The notes: generated from the letters alone by a model not told the origin. Positions 1 to 13,918 are shown, counted from the first letter of the stretch. The stretch is DNA of 64,000 bases from Elymus sibiricus (GCA_039707655.1 CM077665.1:446771531-446835530), one strand, 5' to 3'. Numbers and translations are program-made.

Positions 1-664
1 AATGCATGAAAAATAGCAAATGAAGTCAGAAAAGGGTTGAAAAGTGATGATGTGGCTTTTAATGGTGCATATTGAATGCGGAAATTGTCTTGAGTTAAAA
101 TATGTTTAAAAATATGAAATCCTTTTGTAATAGACGAGTTTTCGTCCGAAACCCTGATACTTCGAAGGAGATTGTCCAGTTTGTACACGAAGTGCATCCA
201 GTTTTGCCCGTAACCCTCTCAACTTTTTAGCACATGCTATGTGGATGAAATTATGATACCATGCCAATTTTCAACCATTTCAGAGATCATTAGAAGTGCT
301 TTTCAATCTCAGGGTTATCTTAGCTCAAAATAAATCATGAAATGCATGAAAAATAGCAAATGAAGTCAGAAAAGGGTTGAAAAGTGATGACGTGGCTTTG
401 AATGGTGCATATTGAATGCAGAAAAAGTCTTGAGTTAAAATATGTTTAAAAAAATGAAATCCCTTTGTAATAGACGAGTTTTCGTCCGAAACCCTCATAC
501 TTCGAAGGAGATTGTCCAGTTTGTACACGAAGTGCATCCAGTTTTTCCCGTAACCCTCTCAACTTTTTAGCACATGCTATGTTGGTGAAATTATGATACC
601 ATGCCAATTTTCAACCATTTCAGAGTTCATTTGCAGTGCTTTTCAATCTCAGGGTCATCTTAGC
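1..664. repeat. Two divergent monomers at the left edge
   Basis: The first monomer (1-324, its leading 16 bases lie outside the window) is among the most divergent seen. It has GCGGAAATTGTC where others have GCAGAAAAAGTC, GTTTTGCCCG for GTTTTTCCCG, and AGAGATCATTAGAAG for AGAGTTCATTTGCAG. The second (325-664) has GACGTGG, CCTCATAC and GTTGGTGAAA. Neither belongs clearly to the HOR that follows, although the left part of the second resembles the monomer at 2,364. Confidence 0.85.
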
Positions 665-2703
665 TCAAAATAAATCATGAAATGCATGAAAAATAGCAAA
701 TGAAGTCAGAAAAGGGTTGAAAAGTGATGATGTGGCTTTTAATGGTGCATATTGAATGCAGAAAAAGTCTTGAGTTAAAATATGTTTAAAAAATGAAATC
801 CCTTTGTAATAGACGAGTTTTTGTCCGAAACCCTCATACTTCGAAGGAGATTGTCCAGTTTCTACACTAAGTGCATCCAGTTTTTCCCGTAACCCTCTCA
901 ACTTTTTAGCACATGCTATGTGGGTGAAATTATGTTACCATGCCAATTTTCAACCATTCCAGAGTTCATTTGCAGTGCTTTTCAATCTTAGGGTCATCTT
1001 AGCTCAAAATAAATCATGAAATGCATGAAAAATAGCAAATGAAGTCAGAAAAGGGTTGAAAAGTGATGTTGTGGCTTTTAATGGTGCATATTGAATGCAG
1101 AAAAAGTCTTGAGTTAAAATATGTTTAAAAATATGAAATCCCTTTGTAATAGACGAGTTTTCGTCCGAAACCCTGATACTTCGAAGGAGATTGTCCAGTT
1201 TGTACACGAAGTGCATCCAGTTTTTCCCGTAACTTTCTCAACTTTTTAGCACATGCTATGTTGGTGAAATTATGATACCATGCCAATTATCAACCATTTC
1301 AGAGTTCATTTGCAGTGCTTTTCAATTTCAGGGTCATCTTAGCTCAAAATAAATCATGAAATGCATGAAAAATAGCAAATGAAGTCAGAAAAGGGTTGAA
1401 AAGTGATGATGTGGCTTTGAATGGTGCATATTGAATGCAGAAAAAGTCTTGAGTTAAAATATGTTTAAAAAAATAAAATCCTTTTGTAATAGACGAGTTT
1501 TCGTGCGAAAGCCAGAAACTTCGAAGGAGATTGTCCAGTTTGTACACGAAGTGCATCCAGTTTTTCCCGTAACCCTCTCAACTATTTAGCACATGCTATG
1601 TGGGTGAAATTATGATACCATGCCAATTTTTAACCATTTCAGAGTTCATTTGCAGTGCTTTTCAATCTCAGGGTCATCTTAGCTCAAAATAAATCATGAA
1701 ATGCATGAAAAATAGCAAATGAAGTCAGAAAAGGGTTCAAAAGTGATGATGTGGCTTTTAATGGTGCATATTGAATGCAGAAAAAGTCTTGAGTTAAAAT
1801 ATGTTTAAAAAATGAAATCCCTTTTGTAATAGACGAGTTTTCGTCCGAAACCCTGATACTTCGAAGGAGATTGTCCAGTTTCTACACGAAGTGCATCCAG
1901 TTTTTCCCGTAACCCTCCCACCTTTTTAGCACATGCTATGTGGGTGCAATTATGATACCATGCCAATTTTCAACCATTTCAGAGTTCATTTGCAGTTCTT
2001 TTCAGTCTCAGGGTCATCTTAGCTCAAAATAAATCATGAAATGCATGAAAAATAGCAAATGAAGTCAGAAAAGGGTTGAAAAGTGATGATGTGGATTTGA
2101 ATGGTGCATATTGAATGCACAAAAAGTCTTGAGTTAAAATACGTTTAAAAAAATAAAATCCTTTTGTAATAGACGAGTTTACGTCCGAAACCCTGATACT
2201 TCGAAGGAGATTGTCCAGTTTGTACACGAAGTGCATCCAGTTTTTCCCGTAACCCTCTCACCTTTTTAGCACATGCTATGTGGGTTAAATTATGATACCA
2301 TGCCAATTTTCAACAATTTCAGAGTTCAATTGCAGTGCTTTTCAATCTTAGGGTCATCTTAGCTCAAAATAAATCATGAAATGCATGAAAAATAGCAAAT
2401 GAAGTCAGAAAAGGGTTGAAAAGTGATGACGTGGCTTTGAATGGTGCATATTGAATGCAGAAAAAGTCTTGAGTTAAAATATGTTTAAAAATATGAAATC
2501 TCTTTGTAATAGACGAGTTTTCGTCCGAAACCCTGATTCTTCGAAGGAGATTGTCCAGTTTGTACACGAAGTGCATCCAGTTTTTCCCGTAACTTTCTCA
2601 ACTTTTTAGCACATGCTATGTGGGTGAAATTATGATACCATGCCAATTATCAACCATTTCAGAGTTCATTTGCAGTGCTTTTCAATCTCAGGGTCATCTT
2701 AGC
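665..2703. repeat. Left 6-mer HOR (alpha), copy 1
   Basis: Six monomers start at 665, 1,004, 1,344, 1,684, 2,024 and 2,364. Each has private marks that return 2,039 bp later: CTACACTAAG with GTTACCATG in the first, GATGTTGTGG in the second, GTGCGAAAGCCAGAAAC in the third, GGGTTCAAAAG with CCTCCCACC in the fourth, and GTTTACGTCC with GGGTTAAATT in the fifth. The sixth has CTCTTTG and GATTCTTCG. Monomers inside the unit are clearly different from each other, as expected of a HOR. Confidence 0.88.
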
Positions 2704-4402
2704 TCAAAATAAATCATGAAATGCATGAAAAATAGCAAATGAAGTCAGAAAAGGGTTGAAAAGTGATGATGTGGCTTTTAATGGTGCATATTGAATGCAG
2801 AAAAATTCTTGAGTTAAAATATGTTTAAAAAATGAAATCCCTTTGTAATAGACGAGTTTTTGTCCGAAACCCTCATACTTCGAAGGAGATTGTCCAGTTT
2901 CTACACTAAGTGCATCCAGTTTTTCCCGTAACCCTCTCAACTTTTTAGCACATGCTATGTGGGTGAAATTATGTTACCATGCCAATTTTCAACCATTCCA
3001 GAGTTCATTTGCAGTGCTTTTCAATCTTAGGGTCATCTTAGCTCAAAATAAATCATGAAATGCATGAAAAATAGCAAATGAAGTCAGAAAAGGGTTGAAA
3101 AGTGATGTTGTGGCTTTTAATGGTGCATATTGAATGCAGAAAAAGTCTTGAGTTAAAATATGTTTAAAAATATGAAATCCCTTTGCAATAGACGAGTTTT
3201 CGTCCGAAACCCTGATACTTCGAAGGAGATTGTCCAGTTTGTACACGAACTGCATCCAGTTTTTCCCGTAACTTTCTCAACTTTTTAGCACATGCTATGT
3301 TGGTGAAATTATGATACCATGCCAATTATCAACCATTTCAGAGTTCATTTGCAGTGCTTTTCAATTTCAGGGTCATCTTAGCTCAAAATAAATCATGAAA
3401 TGCATGAAAAATAGCAAATGAAGTCAGAAAAGGGTTGAAAAGTGATGATGTGGCTTTGAATGGTGCATATTGAATGCAGAAAAAGTCTTGAGTTACAATA
3501 TGTTTAAAAAAATAAAATCCTTTTGTAATAGACGAGTTTTCGTGCGAAAGCCAGAAACTTCGAAGGAGATTGTCCAGTTTGTACACGAAGTGCATCCAGT
3601 TTTTCCCGTAACCCTCTCAACTATTTAGCACATGCTATGTGGGTGAAATTATGATACCATGCCAATTTTTAACCATTTCAGAGTTCATTTGCAGTGCTTT
3701 TCAATCTCAGGGTCATCTTAGCTCAAAATAAATCATGAAATGCATGAAAAATAGCAAATGAAGTCAGAAAAGGGTTCAAAAGTGATGATGTGGCTTTTAA
3801 TGGTGCATATCGAATGCAGAAAAAGTCTTGAGTTAAAATATGTTTAAAAAATGAAATCCCTTTTGTAATAGACGAGTTTTCGTCCGAAACCCTGATACTT
3901 CGAAGGAGATTGTCCAGTTTCTACACGAAGTGCATCCAGTTTTTCCCGTAACCCTCCCACCTTTTTAGCACATGCTATGTGGGTGCAATTATGATACCAT
4001 GCCAATTTTCAACCATTTCAGAGTTCATTTGCAGTGCTTTTCAGTCTCAGGGTCATCTTAGCTCAAAATAAATCATGAAATGCATGAAAAATAGCAAATG
4101 AAGTCAGAAAAGGGTTGAAAAGTGATGATGTGGCTTTGAATGGTGCATATTGAATGCACAAAAAGTCTTGAGTTAAAATACGTTTAAAAAAATAAAATCC
4201 TTTTGTAATAGACGAGTTTACGTCCGAAACCCTGATACTTCGAAGGAGATTGTCCAGTTTGTACACGAAGTGCATCCAGATTTTCCCGTAACCCTCTCAC
4301 CTTTTTAGCACATGCTATGTGGGTTAAATTATGATACCATGCCAATTTTCAACCATTTCAGAGTTCATTTGCAGTGCTTTTCAATATCAGGATCATCTTA
4401 GC
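2704..4402. repeat. Left 6-mer HOR (alpha), copy 2, sixth monomer lost
   Basis: Five monomers match those of 665-2,363 in order at an offset of 2,039 bp, including the unusual GTGCGAAAGCCAGAAAC near 3,542. Small differences include GAACTGCATCC in the second monomer and GTTACAATATG in the third. The monomer that follows (4,403) does not carry the GATTCTTCG and CTCTTTG marks of the expected sixth member, so the second copy is cut short or its end was replaced by exchange. Confidence 0.85.
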
Positions 4403-5420
4403 TCAAAATAAATCATGAAATGCATGAAAAATAGCAAATGAAGTCAGAAAAGGGTTGAAAAGTGATGATGTGGCTTTTAATGGTGCATATTGAATGCAGA
4501 AAAAGTCTTGAGTTAAAATATGTTTAAAAAAATGAAATACCTTTGTAATAGACGAGTTTTCGTCCGAAACCCTGATACTTCGAAGGAGATTGTCCAGTTT
4601 GTACACGAAGTGCATCCAGTTTTTCCCGTAACCCTCCCAACTTTTTTGCACATGCTATGTGGGTGAAATTATGATACCATGCTAATTTTAAACCATTTCA
4701 GAGTTCATTTGCAGTGCTTTTCAGTCTCAGGATCATCTTAGCTCAAAATAAATCATGAAATGCATGAAAAATAGCAAATGAAGTCAGAAATGGTTGAAAA
4801 GTGATGATGTGGCTTTGAATGGTGCATATTGAATGCAGAAAAAGTCTTGAGTTAAAATATGTTTAAAAAAATGAAATCCCTTTGTAATAGACGAGTTTTC
4901 GTCCGAAACCCTGATTCTTCGAAGGAGATTGTCCAGTTTGTACACGAAGTGCATCCAGTTTTTCCCGTAACTTTCTCAACTTTTTAGCACATGCTATGTG
5001 GGTGAAATTATGATACCATGCCAATTATCAACCATTTCAGAGTTCATTTGCAGTGCTTTTCAATCTCAGGGTCATCTTAGCTCAAAATAAATCATGAAAT
5101 GCATGAAAAATAGCAAATGAAGTCAGAAAAGGGTTAAAAGTGATGATGTGGCTTTTAATGGTGCATATTGAATGCAGAAAAATTCTTGAGTTAAAATATG
5201 TTTAAAAATATGAAATCCCTTTGTAATAGACGAGTTTTCGTCCGAAACCCTGACACTTCGAAGGAGATTGTCCAGTTTGTACACGAAGTGCATCCAGTTT
5301 TTCCCGTAACCCTCTCAACTTTTTAGCACATGCTATGTGGGTGAAATTATGATACCATGCCAATTTTCAACCATTCCAGAGTTCATTTGCAGTGCTTTTC
5401 AATCTTAGGGTCATCTTAGC
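4403..5420. repeat. Transition monomers between two HOR blocks
   Basis: Three monomers. The first (4,403) has AATACCTTTG, CTTTTTTGCAC and AGGATCATC. The second (4,743) has a 2-bp loss in its GAAAAGGGTTG segment, and its GATTCTTCG and GTAACTTTCTC resemble the alpha sixth monomer. The third (5,082) has GGGTTAAAAGTG, a 1-bp shortening that marks a recurring monomer class seen again at 9,502, 13,240, 16,978, 19,017 and 62,891. Confidence 0.8.
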
Positions 5421-6780
5421 TCAAAATAAATCATGAAATGCATGAAAAATAGCAAATGAAGTCAGAAAAGGGTTGAAAAGTGATGACGTGGCTTTGAATG
5501 GTGCATATTGAATGCAGAAAACGTCTTGAGTTAAAATATGTTTAAAAATATGAAATCTCTTTGTAATAGACGAGTTTTCGTCCGAAACCCTGATTCTTCG
5601 AAGGAGATTGTCCAGTTTGTACACGAAGTGCATCCAGTTTTTCCCGTAACGTTCTCAACTTTTTAGAACATGCTATGTGGGTGAAATTATGATACCATGC
5701 CAATTATCAACCATTTCAGAGTTCATTTGCAGTGCTTTTCAATTTCAGTGTCATCTTAGCTCAAAATAAATCATGAAATGCATGAAAAATAGCAAATGAA
5801 GTCAGAAAAGGGTTGACAAGTGATGATGTGGCTTTGAATGGTGCATATTGAATGTAGAAAAAGTCTTGAGTTAAAATATGTTTAAAAAAATAAAATCCTT
5901 TTGTAATAGACGAGTTTTCGTCCGAAACCCTGATACTTCGAAGGATATTGTCCAGTTTGTACACGAAGTGCATCCAGTTTTTCCCGTAACCCTCTCACCT
6001 TTTTAGCACATGCTATGTGGGTGAAATTATGATACCATGCCAATTTTCAACCATTTCAGAGTTCATTTGCAGTGCTTTTCAATCTCAGGGTCATCTTAGC
6101 TCAAAATAAATCATGAAATACATGAAAAATAGCAAATGAAGTCAGAAAAGGGTTGAAAAGTGATGATGTGGCTTTGAATGGTGCATATTGAATGCAGAAA
6201 AAGTCTTGAGTTAAAATATGTTTAAAAAATGAAATCCCTTTTGTAATAGACGAGTTTTCGTCCGAAACCCTGATACTTCGAAGGAGATTGTCCAGTTTGT
6301 ACACGAAGTGCATCTAGTTTTTCCCGTAACCCTCTCAACTTTTTAGCACATGCTATGTGGGTGAAATTATGATACCATGCCAATTATCAACCATTTCAGA
6401 GTTCATTTGCAGTGCTTTTCAATTTCAGGGTCATCTTAGCTCAAAATAAATCATGAAATGCATGAAAAATAGCAAATGAAGTCAGAAAAGGGTTGAAAAG
6501 TGATGATGTGGCTTTGAATGGTGCATATTGAATGCAGAAAAAGTCTTGAGTTAAAATATGTTTAAAAAAATAAAATCTTTTTGTAATAGACGAGTTTTCG
6601 TCCGAAACCCTGATACTTCGAAGGAGATTGTCCAGTTTGTACACGAAGTGCATCCAGTTTTTCCCGTAACCCTCTCACCTTTTTAGCACATGCTATGTGG
6701 GTTAAATTATGATACCATGCCAATTTTCAACCATTTCAGAGTTCATTTGCAGTGCTTTTCAATCTTTGGGTCATCTTAGC
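5421..6780. repeat. 4-mer HOR (beta), copy 1
   Basis: Four monomers start at 5,421, 5,761, 6,101 and 6,441. The first has GACGTGG, AAATCTCTTTG and GATTCTTCG; the second AATGTAGAAA with AAATAAAATCC; the third AAAAATGAAATCCCTTTTG; the fourth AAATAAAATC with GGGTTAAATT. The same four-type order follows immediately at an offset of 1,360 bp. Private changes in this copy include GTAACGTTCTC, TTTAGAACATG and GAAATACATGAAA. Confidence 0.82.
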
Positions 6781-8141
6781 TCAAAATAAATCATGAAATG
6801 CATGAAAAATAGCAAATGAAGTCAGAAAAGGGTTGAAAAGTGATGACGTGGCTTTGAATGGTGCATATTGAATGCAGAAAAAGTCTTGAGTTAAAATATG
6901 TTTAAAAATATGAAATCTCTTTGTAATAGACGAGTTTTCGTCCGAAACCCTGATTCTTCGAAGGAGATTGTCCAGTTTGTACACGAAGTGCATCCAGTTT
7001 TTCCCGTAACTTTCTCAACTTTTTAGCACATGCTATGTGGGTGAAATTATGATACCATGCCAATTATCAACCATTTCAGAGTTCATTTGAAGTGCTTTTC
7101 AATTTCAGGGTCATCTTAGCTCAAAATAAATCATGAAATGCATGAAAAATAGCAAATGAAGTCAGAAAAAGGTTGAAAAGTGATGATGTGGCTTTGAATG
7201 GTGCATATTGAATGTAGAAAAAGTCTTGAGTTAAAATATGTTTAAAAAAATAAAATCCTTTTGTAATAGACGAGTTTTCGTCCGAAACCCTGATACTTCG
7301 AAGGAGATTGTCCAGTTTGTACACGAAGTGCATCCAGTTTTTCCCGTAACCCTCTCACCTTTTTAGCACATGCTATGTGGGTGAAATTATGATACCATGC
7401 CAATTTTCAACCATTTCAGAGTTCATTTGCAGTGCTTTTCAATCTCAGGGTCATCTTAGCTCAAAATAAATCATGAAATGCATGAAAAATAGCAAATGAA
7501 GTCAGAAAAGGGTTGAAAAGTGATGATGTGGCTTTGAATGGTGCATATTGAATGCAGAAAAAGTCTTGAGTTAAAATATGTTTAAAAAATGAAATCCCTT
7601 TTGTAATAGACGAGTTTTCGTCCGAAACCCTGATACTTCGAAGGAGATTTTCCAGTTTGTACACGAAGTGCATCCAGTTTTTCCCGTAACTTTCTCAACT
7701 TTTTAGCACATGCTATGTGGGTGAAATTATGATACCATGCCAATTATCAACCATTTCAGAGTTCATTTGCAGTGCTTTTCAATCTCAGGGTCATCATAGC
7801 TCAAAATAAATCATGAAATGCATGAAAAATAGCAAATGAAGTCAGAAAAGGGTTGAAAAGTGATGATGTGGCTTTGAATGGTGCATATTGAATGCAGAAA
7901 AAGTCTTGAGTTAAAATATGTTTTAAAAAAATAAAATCCTTTTGTAATAGACGAGTTTTCGTCCGAAACCCTGATACTTCGAAGGAGATTGTCCAGTTTG
8001 TACACGAAGTGCATCCAGTTTTTCCCGTAACCCTCTCACATTTTTAGCACATGCTATGTGGGTTAAATTATCATACCATGCCAATTTTCAACCATTTCAG
8101 AGTTCATTTGCAGTGCTTTTCAATCTCAGGGTCATCTTAGC
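6781..8141. repeat. 4-mer HOR (beta), copy 2
   Basis: The monomers at 6,781, 7,121, 7,461 and 7,801 repeat the beta order, sharing AATGTAGAAA in the second member and GGGTTAAATT in the fourth. The last monomer carries one extra T and one extra A (GTTTTAAAAAAATAAAA), making it 341 bp. A single monomer with the beta first-member marks recurs at 10,861. Confidence 0.82.
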
Positions 8142-11100
8142 TCAAAATAAATCATGAAATGCATGAAAAATAGCAAATGAAGTCAGAAAAGGGTTGAAAA
8201 GTGATGATGTGGCTTTTAATGGTGCATATTGAATGCAGAAAAAGTCTTGAGTTAAAATATGTTTAAAAAAATGAAATCCCTTTGTAATAGACGAGTTTTC
8301 GACCGAAACCCTGATACTTCGAAGGAGATTGTCCAGTTTGTACACGAAGTGCATCCAGTTTTTCCCGTAACCCTCCCACCTTTTTAGCACATGCTATGTG
8401 GGTGCAATTATGATACCATGCTAATTTTCAACCATTTCAGAGTTCATTTGCAGTGCTTTTCAGTCTCAGGGTCATCTTAGCTCAAAATAAATCATGAAAT
8501 GCATGAAAAATAGCAAATGAAGTCAGAAAAGGGTTGAAAAGTGATGATGTGGCTTTGAATGGTGCATATTGAATGCAGAAAAAGTCTTGAGTTAAAATAT
8601 GTTTAAAAAAATGAAATCCCTTTGTAATAGACGAGTTTTCGTCCGAAACCCTAATACATCGAAGGAGATTGTCCAGTTTGTACACGAAGTGCATCCAGTT
8701 TTTCCCGTAACCCTCCCACCTTTTTAGCACATGCTATGTGGGTGCAATTATGATACCATGCCAATTTTCAACCATTTCAGAGTTCATTTGCAGTGCTTTT
8801 CAATCTCAGGGTCATCTTAGCTCAAAATAAATCATGAAATGCATGAAAAATAGCAAATGAAGTCAGAAAAGGGTTGAAAAGTGATGATGTGGCTTTGAAT
8901 GGTGCATATTGAATGCTGAAAAAGTCTTGAGTTAAAATATGTTTAAAAAATGAAATCCCTTTTGTAATAGACGAGTTTTCGTCCGAAACCCTAATACTTC
9001 GAAGGAGATTGTCCAGTTTGTACACGAAGTGCATCCAGTTTTTCCCGTAACCCTCTCAACTTTTTAGCACATGCTATGTGGGTGCAATTATGATACCATG
9101 CCAATTTTCAACCATTTCAGAGTTCATTTGCAGTGCTTTTCAATCTCAGGGTCATCTTAGCTCAAAATAAATCATGAAATGCATGAAAAATAGCAAATGA
9201 AGTCAGAAAAGGGTTGAAAAGTGATGACGTGGCTTTGAATGGTGCATATTGAATGCTGAAAAAGTCTTGAGTTAAAATACGTTTAAAATTTTGAAATCCC
9301 TTTGTAATAGACATGTTTTCGTACGAAACCCTAATACTTCGAAGGAGATTGTCTAGTTTCTACACGAAGTACATCCAGTTTTTCCCGTAACCCTCTCAAC
9401 TTATTAGCACATGCTATGTGGGTGAAATTATGATAACATGCCAATTTTCAACCATTCCAGAGTTCATTTGCAGTGCTTTTCAATCTCTGGGTCATCTTAG
9501 CTCAAAATAAATCATGAAATGCATGAAAAATAGCAAATGAAGTCAGAAAAGGTTTAAAAGTGATGATGTGGCTTTTAATGGTGCATATTGAATGCACAAA
9601 AAGTCTTGAGTTAAAATATGTTTAAAAATATGAAATCCCTTTGTAGTAGACGAGTTTTCGTCCGAAACCCTGATACTTCGAAGGAGATTGTCCAGTTTGT
9701 ACACGAAGTGCATCCAGTTTTTCCCGTAACCCTCTCAACTTTTTAGCACATGCTATGTGGGTGAAATTATGATACCATGCCAATTTTCAACCATTCCAAA
9801 GTTCATTTGCAGTACTTTTCAATCTTAGGGTCATCTTAGCTCAAAATAAATCATGAAATGCATGAAAAATAGCAAATGAAGTCAGAAAAGGGTTAAAAAG
9901 TGATGATGTGGCTTTGAATGGTGCATATTGAATGCAGAAAAAGTCTTGAGTTAAAATATGTTTAAAAAATGAAATCCCTTTTGTAATAGCAGAGTTTTCG
10001 TCCGGAAACCTGATACTTCGAAGGAGATTGTCCAGTTTGTACACGAAGTGCATCCAGTTTTTCCCGTAACTTTCTCAACTTTTTAGCACATGCTATGTGG
10101 GTGAAATTATGATACCATGCCAATTATCAACCATTTCAGAGTTCATTTGCAGTGCTTTTCAATTTCAGGGTCATCTTAGCTCAAAATAAATCATGAAATG
10201 CATGAAAAATAGCAAATGAAGTCAGAAAAGGGTTGAAAAATGATGATGTGGCTTTGAATGGTGCATATTGAATGCAGAAAAAGCCTTGAGTTAAAATATG
10301 TTTAAAAAATGAAATCCCTTTTGTAATAGACGAGTTTTCGTTCGAAACCCTGATACTTCGAAGGAGATTGTCCAGTTTGTACACGAAGTGCATCCAGTTT
10401 TTCCCGTAACCCTCTCAACTTTTTAGCACATGCTATGTGGGTGAAATTATGATACCATGCCAATTTTCAACCATTTCAGAGTTCATTTGCAGTGCTTTTC
10501 AATCTCAGGGTCATCTTAGCTCAAAATAAATCATGAAATGCATGAAAAATAGCAAATGAAGTCAGAAAAGGGTTGAAAAGTGATGATGTGGCTTTGAATG
10601 GTGCATATTGAATGCAGAAAAAGTCTTGAGTTAAAATATGTTTAAAAAATGAAATCCCTTTTGTAATAGACGAGTTTTCGTCCGAAACCCTAATACTTCG
10701 AAGGAGATTGTCCAGTTTCTACACGAAGTACATCCAGTTTTTCCCGTAACCCTCTCAACTTCTTAGCACATGCTATGTGGGTGAAATTATGATAACATGC
10801 CAATTTTCAACCATTTCAGAGTTCATTTGCAGTGCTTTTCAATCTCAGGGTCATCTTAGCTCAAAATAAATCATGAAATGCATGAAAAATAGCAAATGAA
10901 GTCAGAAAAGGGTTGAAAAGTGATGACGTGGCTTTGAATGGTGCATATTGAATGCAGAAAAAGTCTTGAGTTAAAATATGTTTAAAAATATGAAATCTCT
11001 TTGTAATAGACGAGTTTTCGTCCGAAATCCTGATTCTTCGAAGGAGATTGTCCAGTTTGTACACGAAGTGCATCCAGTTTTTCCCGTAACTTTCTCAACT

Positions 11101-11200
11101 TTTTAGCACATGCTATGTGGGTGAAATTATGATACCATGCCAATTATCAACCATTTCAGAGTCCATTTGCAGTGCTTTTCAATTTCAGGGTCATCTTAGC
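8142..11200. repeat. Mixed monomers without clear HOR periodicity
   Basis: Nine monomers. Those at 8,142 and 8,482 have CCTCCCACC and GGGTGCAATT. The one at 9,162 is like gamma5 (GACGTGG, GCTGAAA, ATACGTTT, GACATG) and the next at 9,502 has the shortened GGTTTAAAAGTG. The one at 9,841 is type A-like, with AGCAGAGTTTTCG and CCGGAAACC as private changes. 10,521 has CTACACGAAGTAC with CTTCTTAGC, and 10,861 is beta-like with GATTCTTCG. The gamma5-like / short-TTAAAAG / A-like order is also seen at 18.7 and 62.6 kb. Confidence 0.8.
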
Positions 11201-13918
11201 TCAAAATAAATCATGAAATGCATGAAAAATAGCAAATGAAGTCAGAAAAGGGTTGAAAAGTGATGATGTGGCTTTGAATGGTGCATATTGAATGCAGAAA
11301 AAGTCTTGAGTTAAAATATGTTTAAAAAAATAAAATCCTTTTGTAATAGACGAGTTTTCGTCCGAAACCCTAATACTTCGAAGGAGATTGTCCAGTTTGT
11401 ACACGAAGTGCATCCAGTTTTTCCCGTAACCCTCTCACCTTTTTAGCACATGCTATGTGGGTGAAATTATGATACCATGCCAATTTTCAACCATTTCAGA
11501 GTTCATTTGCAGTGCTTTTCAATCTCAGGGTCATCTTAGCTCAAAATAAATCATGAAATGCATGAAAAATAGCAAATGAAGTCAGAAAAGGGTTGAAAAG
11601 TGATGATGTGGCTTTGAATGGTGCATATTGAATGCAGAAAAAGTCTTGAGTTAAAATATGTTTAAAAAATGAAATCCCTTTTGTAATAGACGAGTTTTCG
11701 TCCGAAACCCTGATACTTCGAAGGAGATTGTCCAGTTTGTACACGAAGTGCATCCAGTTTTTCCCGTAACTTTCTCAACTTTTTAGCACATGCTATGTGG
11801 GTGAAATTATGATACCATGCCCATTATCAACCATTTCAGAGTTCATTTGCAGTGCTTTTCAATTTCAGTGTCATCTTAGCTCAAAATAAATCATGAAATG
11901 CATGAAAAATAGCAAATGAAGTCAGAAAAGGGTTGAAAAGTGATGATGTGGCTTTGAATGGTGCATATTGAATGCAGAAAAAGTCTTGAGTTAAAATATG
12001 TTTAAAAAAATAAAATCCTTTTGTAATAGACGAGTTTTCGTCCGAAACCCTGATACTTCGAAGGAGATTGTCCAGTTTGTACACGAAGTGCATCCAGTTT
12101 TTCCCGTAACCCTCTCACCTTTTTAGCACATGCTATGTGGGTTAAATTATGATACCATGCCAATTTTCAACCATTTCAGAGTTCATTTGCAGTGCTTTTC
12201 AATCTCAGGGTCATCTTAGCTCAAAATAAATCATGAAATGCATGAAAAATAGCAAATGAAGTCAGAAAAGGGTTGAAAAGTGATGATGTGGCTTTTAATG
12301 GTGCATATTGAATGCAGAAAAAGTCTTGAGTTAAAATATGTTTAAAAAATGAAATCCCTTTGTAATAGACGAGTTTTCGTCCGAAACCCTGATACTTCGA
12401 AGGAGATTGTCCAGTTTGTACACGAAGTGCATCCAGTTTTTCCCGTAACCCTCCCACCTTTTTAGCACATGCTATGTGGGTGCAATTATGATACCATGCT
12501 AATTTTCAACCATTTCAGAGTTCATTTGCAGTGCTTTTCAGTCTCAGGGTCATCTTAGCTCAAAATAAATCATGAAATGCATGAAAAATAGCAAATGAAG
12601 TCAGAAAAGGGTTGAAAAGTGATGATGTGGCTTTGAATGGTGCATATTGAATGCAGAAAAAGTCTTGAGTTAAAATATGTTAAAAAAAATGAAATCCCTT
12701 TGTAATAGACGAGTTTTCGTCCGAAACCCTGATACATCGAAGGAGATTGTCCAGTTTGTACACGAAGTGCATCCAGTTTTTCCCGTAACCCTCCCACCTT
12801 TTTAGCACATGCTATGTGGGTGCAATTATGATACCATGCCAATTTTCAACCATTTCAGAGTTTATTTGCAGTGCTTTTCAATCTCAGGGTCATCTTAGCT
12901 CAAAATAAATCATGAAATGCATGAAAAATAGCAAATGAAGTCAGAAAAGGGTTGAAAAGTGATGATGTGGCTTTGAATGGTGCATATTGAATGCAGAAAA
13001 AGTCTTGAGTTAAAATATGTTTAAAAAATGAAATCCCTTTTGTAATAGACGAGTTTTCGTCCGAAACCCTAATACTTCGAAGGAGATTGTCCAGTTTCTA
13101 CACGAAGTACATCCAGTTTTTCCCGTAACCCTCTCAACTTCTTAGCACATGCTATGTGGGTGAAATTATGATAACATGCCAATTTTCAACCATTCCAGAG
13201 TTCATTTGCAGTGCTTTTCAATCTCTGGGTCATCTTAGCTCAAAATAAATCATGAAATGCATGAAAAATAGCAAATGAAGTCAGAAAAGGGTTAAAAGTG
13301 ATGATGTGGCTTTTAATGGTGCATATTGAATGCAGAAAAAGTCTTGAGTTAAAATATGTTTAAAAATATGAAATCCCTTTGTAATAGACGAGTTTTCGTC
13401 CGAAACCCTGATACTTCGAAGGAGATTGTCCAGTTTGTACACGAAGTGCATCCAGTTTTTCCCGTAACCCTCCCACCTTTTTAGCACATGCTATGTGGGT
13501 GCAATTATGATACCATGCTAATTTTCAACCATTTCAGAGTTCATTTGCAGTGCTTTTCAGTCTCAGGGTCATCTTAGCTAAAAATAAATCATGAAATGCA
13601 TGAAAAATAGCAAATGAAGTCAGAAAAGGGTTGAAAAGTGATGATGTGGCTTTGAATGGTGCATATTGAATGTAGAAAAAGTCTTAAGTTAAAATATGTT
13701 AAAAAAAATGAAATCCCTTTGTAATAGACGAGTTTTCGTCCGAAACCCTGATACATCGAAGGAGATTGTCCAGTTTGTACACGAAGTGCATCCAGTTTTT
13801 CCCGTAACCCTCCCAACTTTTTAGCACATGCTATGTGGGTGCAATTATGATACCATGCTAATTTTCAACCATTTCAGAGTTCATTTGCAGTGCTTTTCAG
13901 TCTCAGGGTCATCTTAGC
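11201..13918. repeat. 8-mer HOR (delta), copy 1
   Basis: Eight monomers start at 11,201, 11,541, 11,881, 12,221, 12,560, 12,900, 13,240 and 13,579. Marks shared with the next copy about 2,718 bp away include ATGCCCATTATC with TTTCAGTGTC in the second, GATACATCG and AGAGTTTATTTG in the fifth, CTACACGAAGTAC with ATAACATG in the sixth, and AGCTAAAAATAAATC with GTAGAAAAAGTCTTAAG in the eighth. The seventh joins a short-TTAAAAG left part to a CCTCCCACC / GCTAATTTTC right part, so it looks like a hybrid. Confidence 0.8.
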
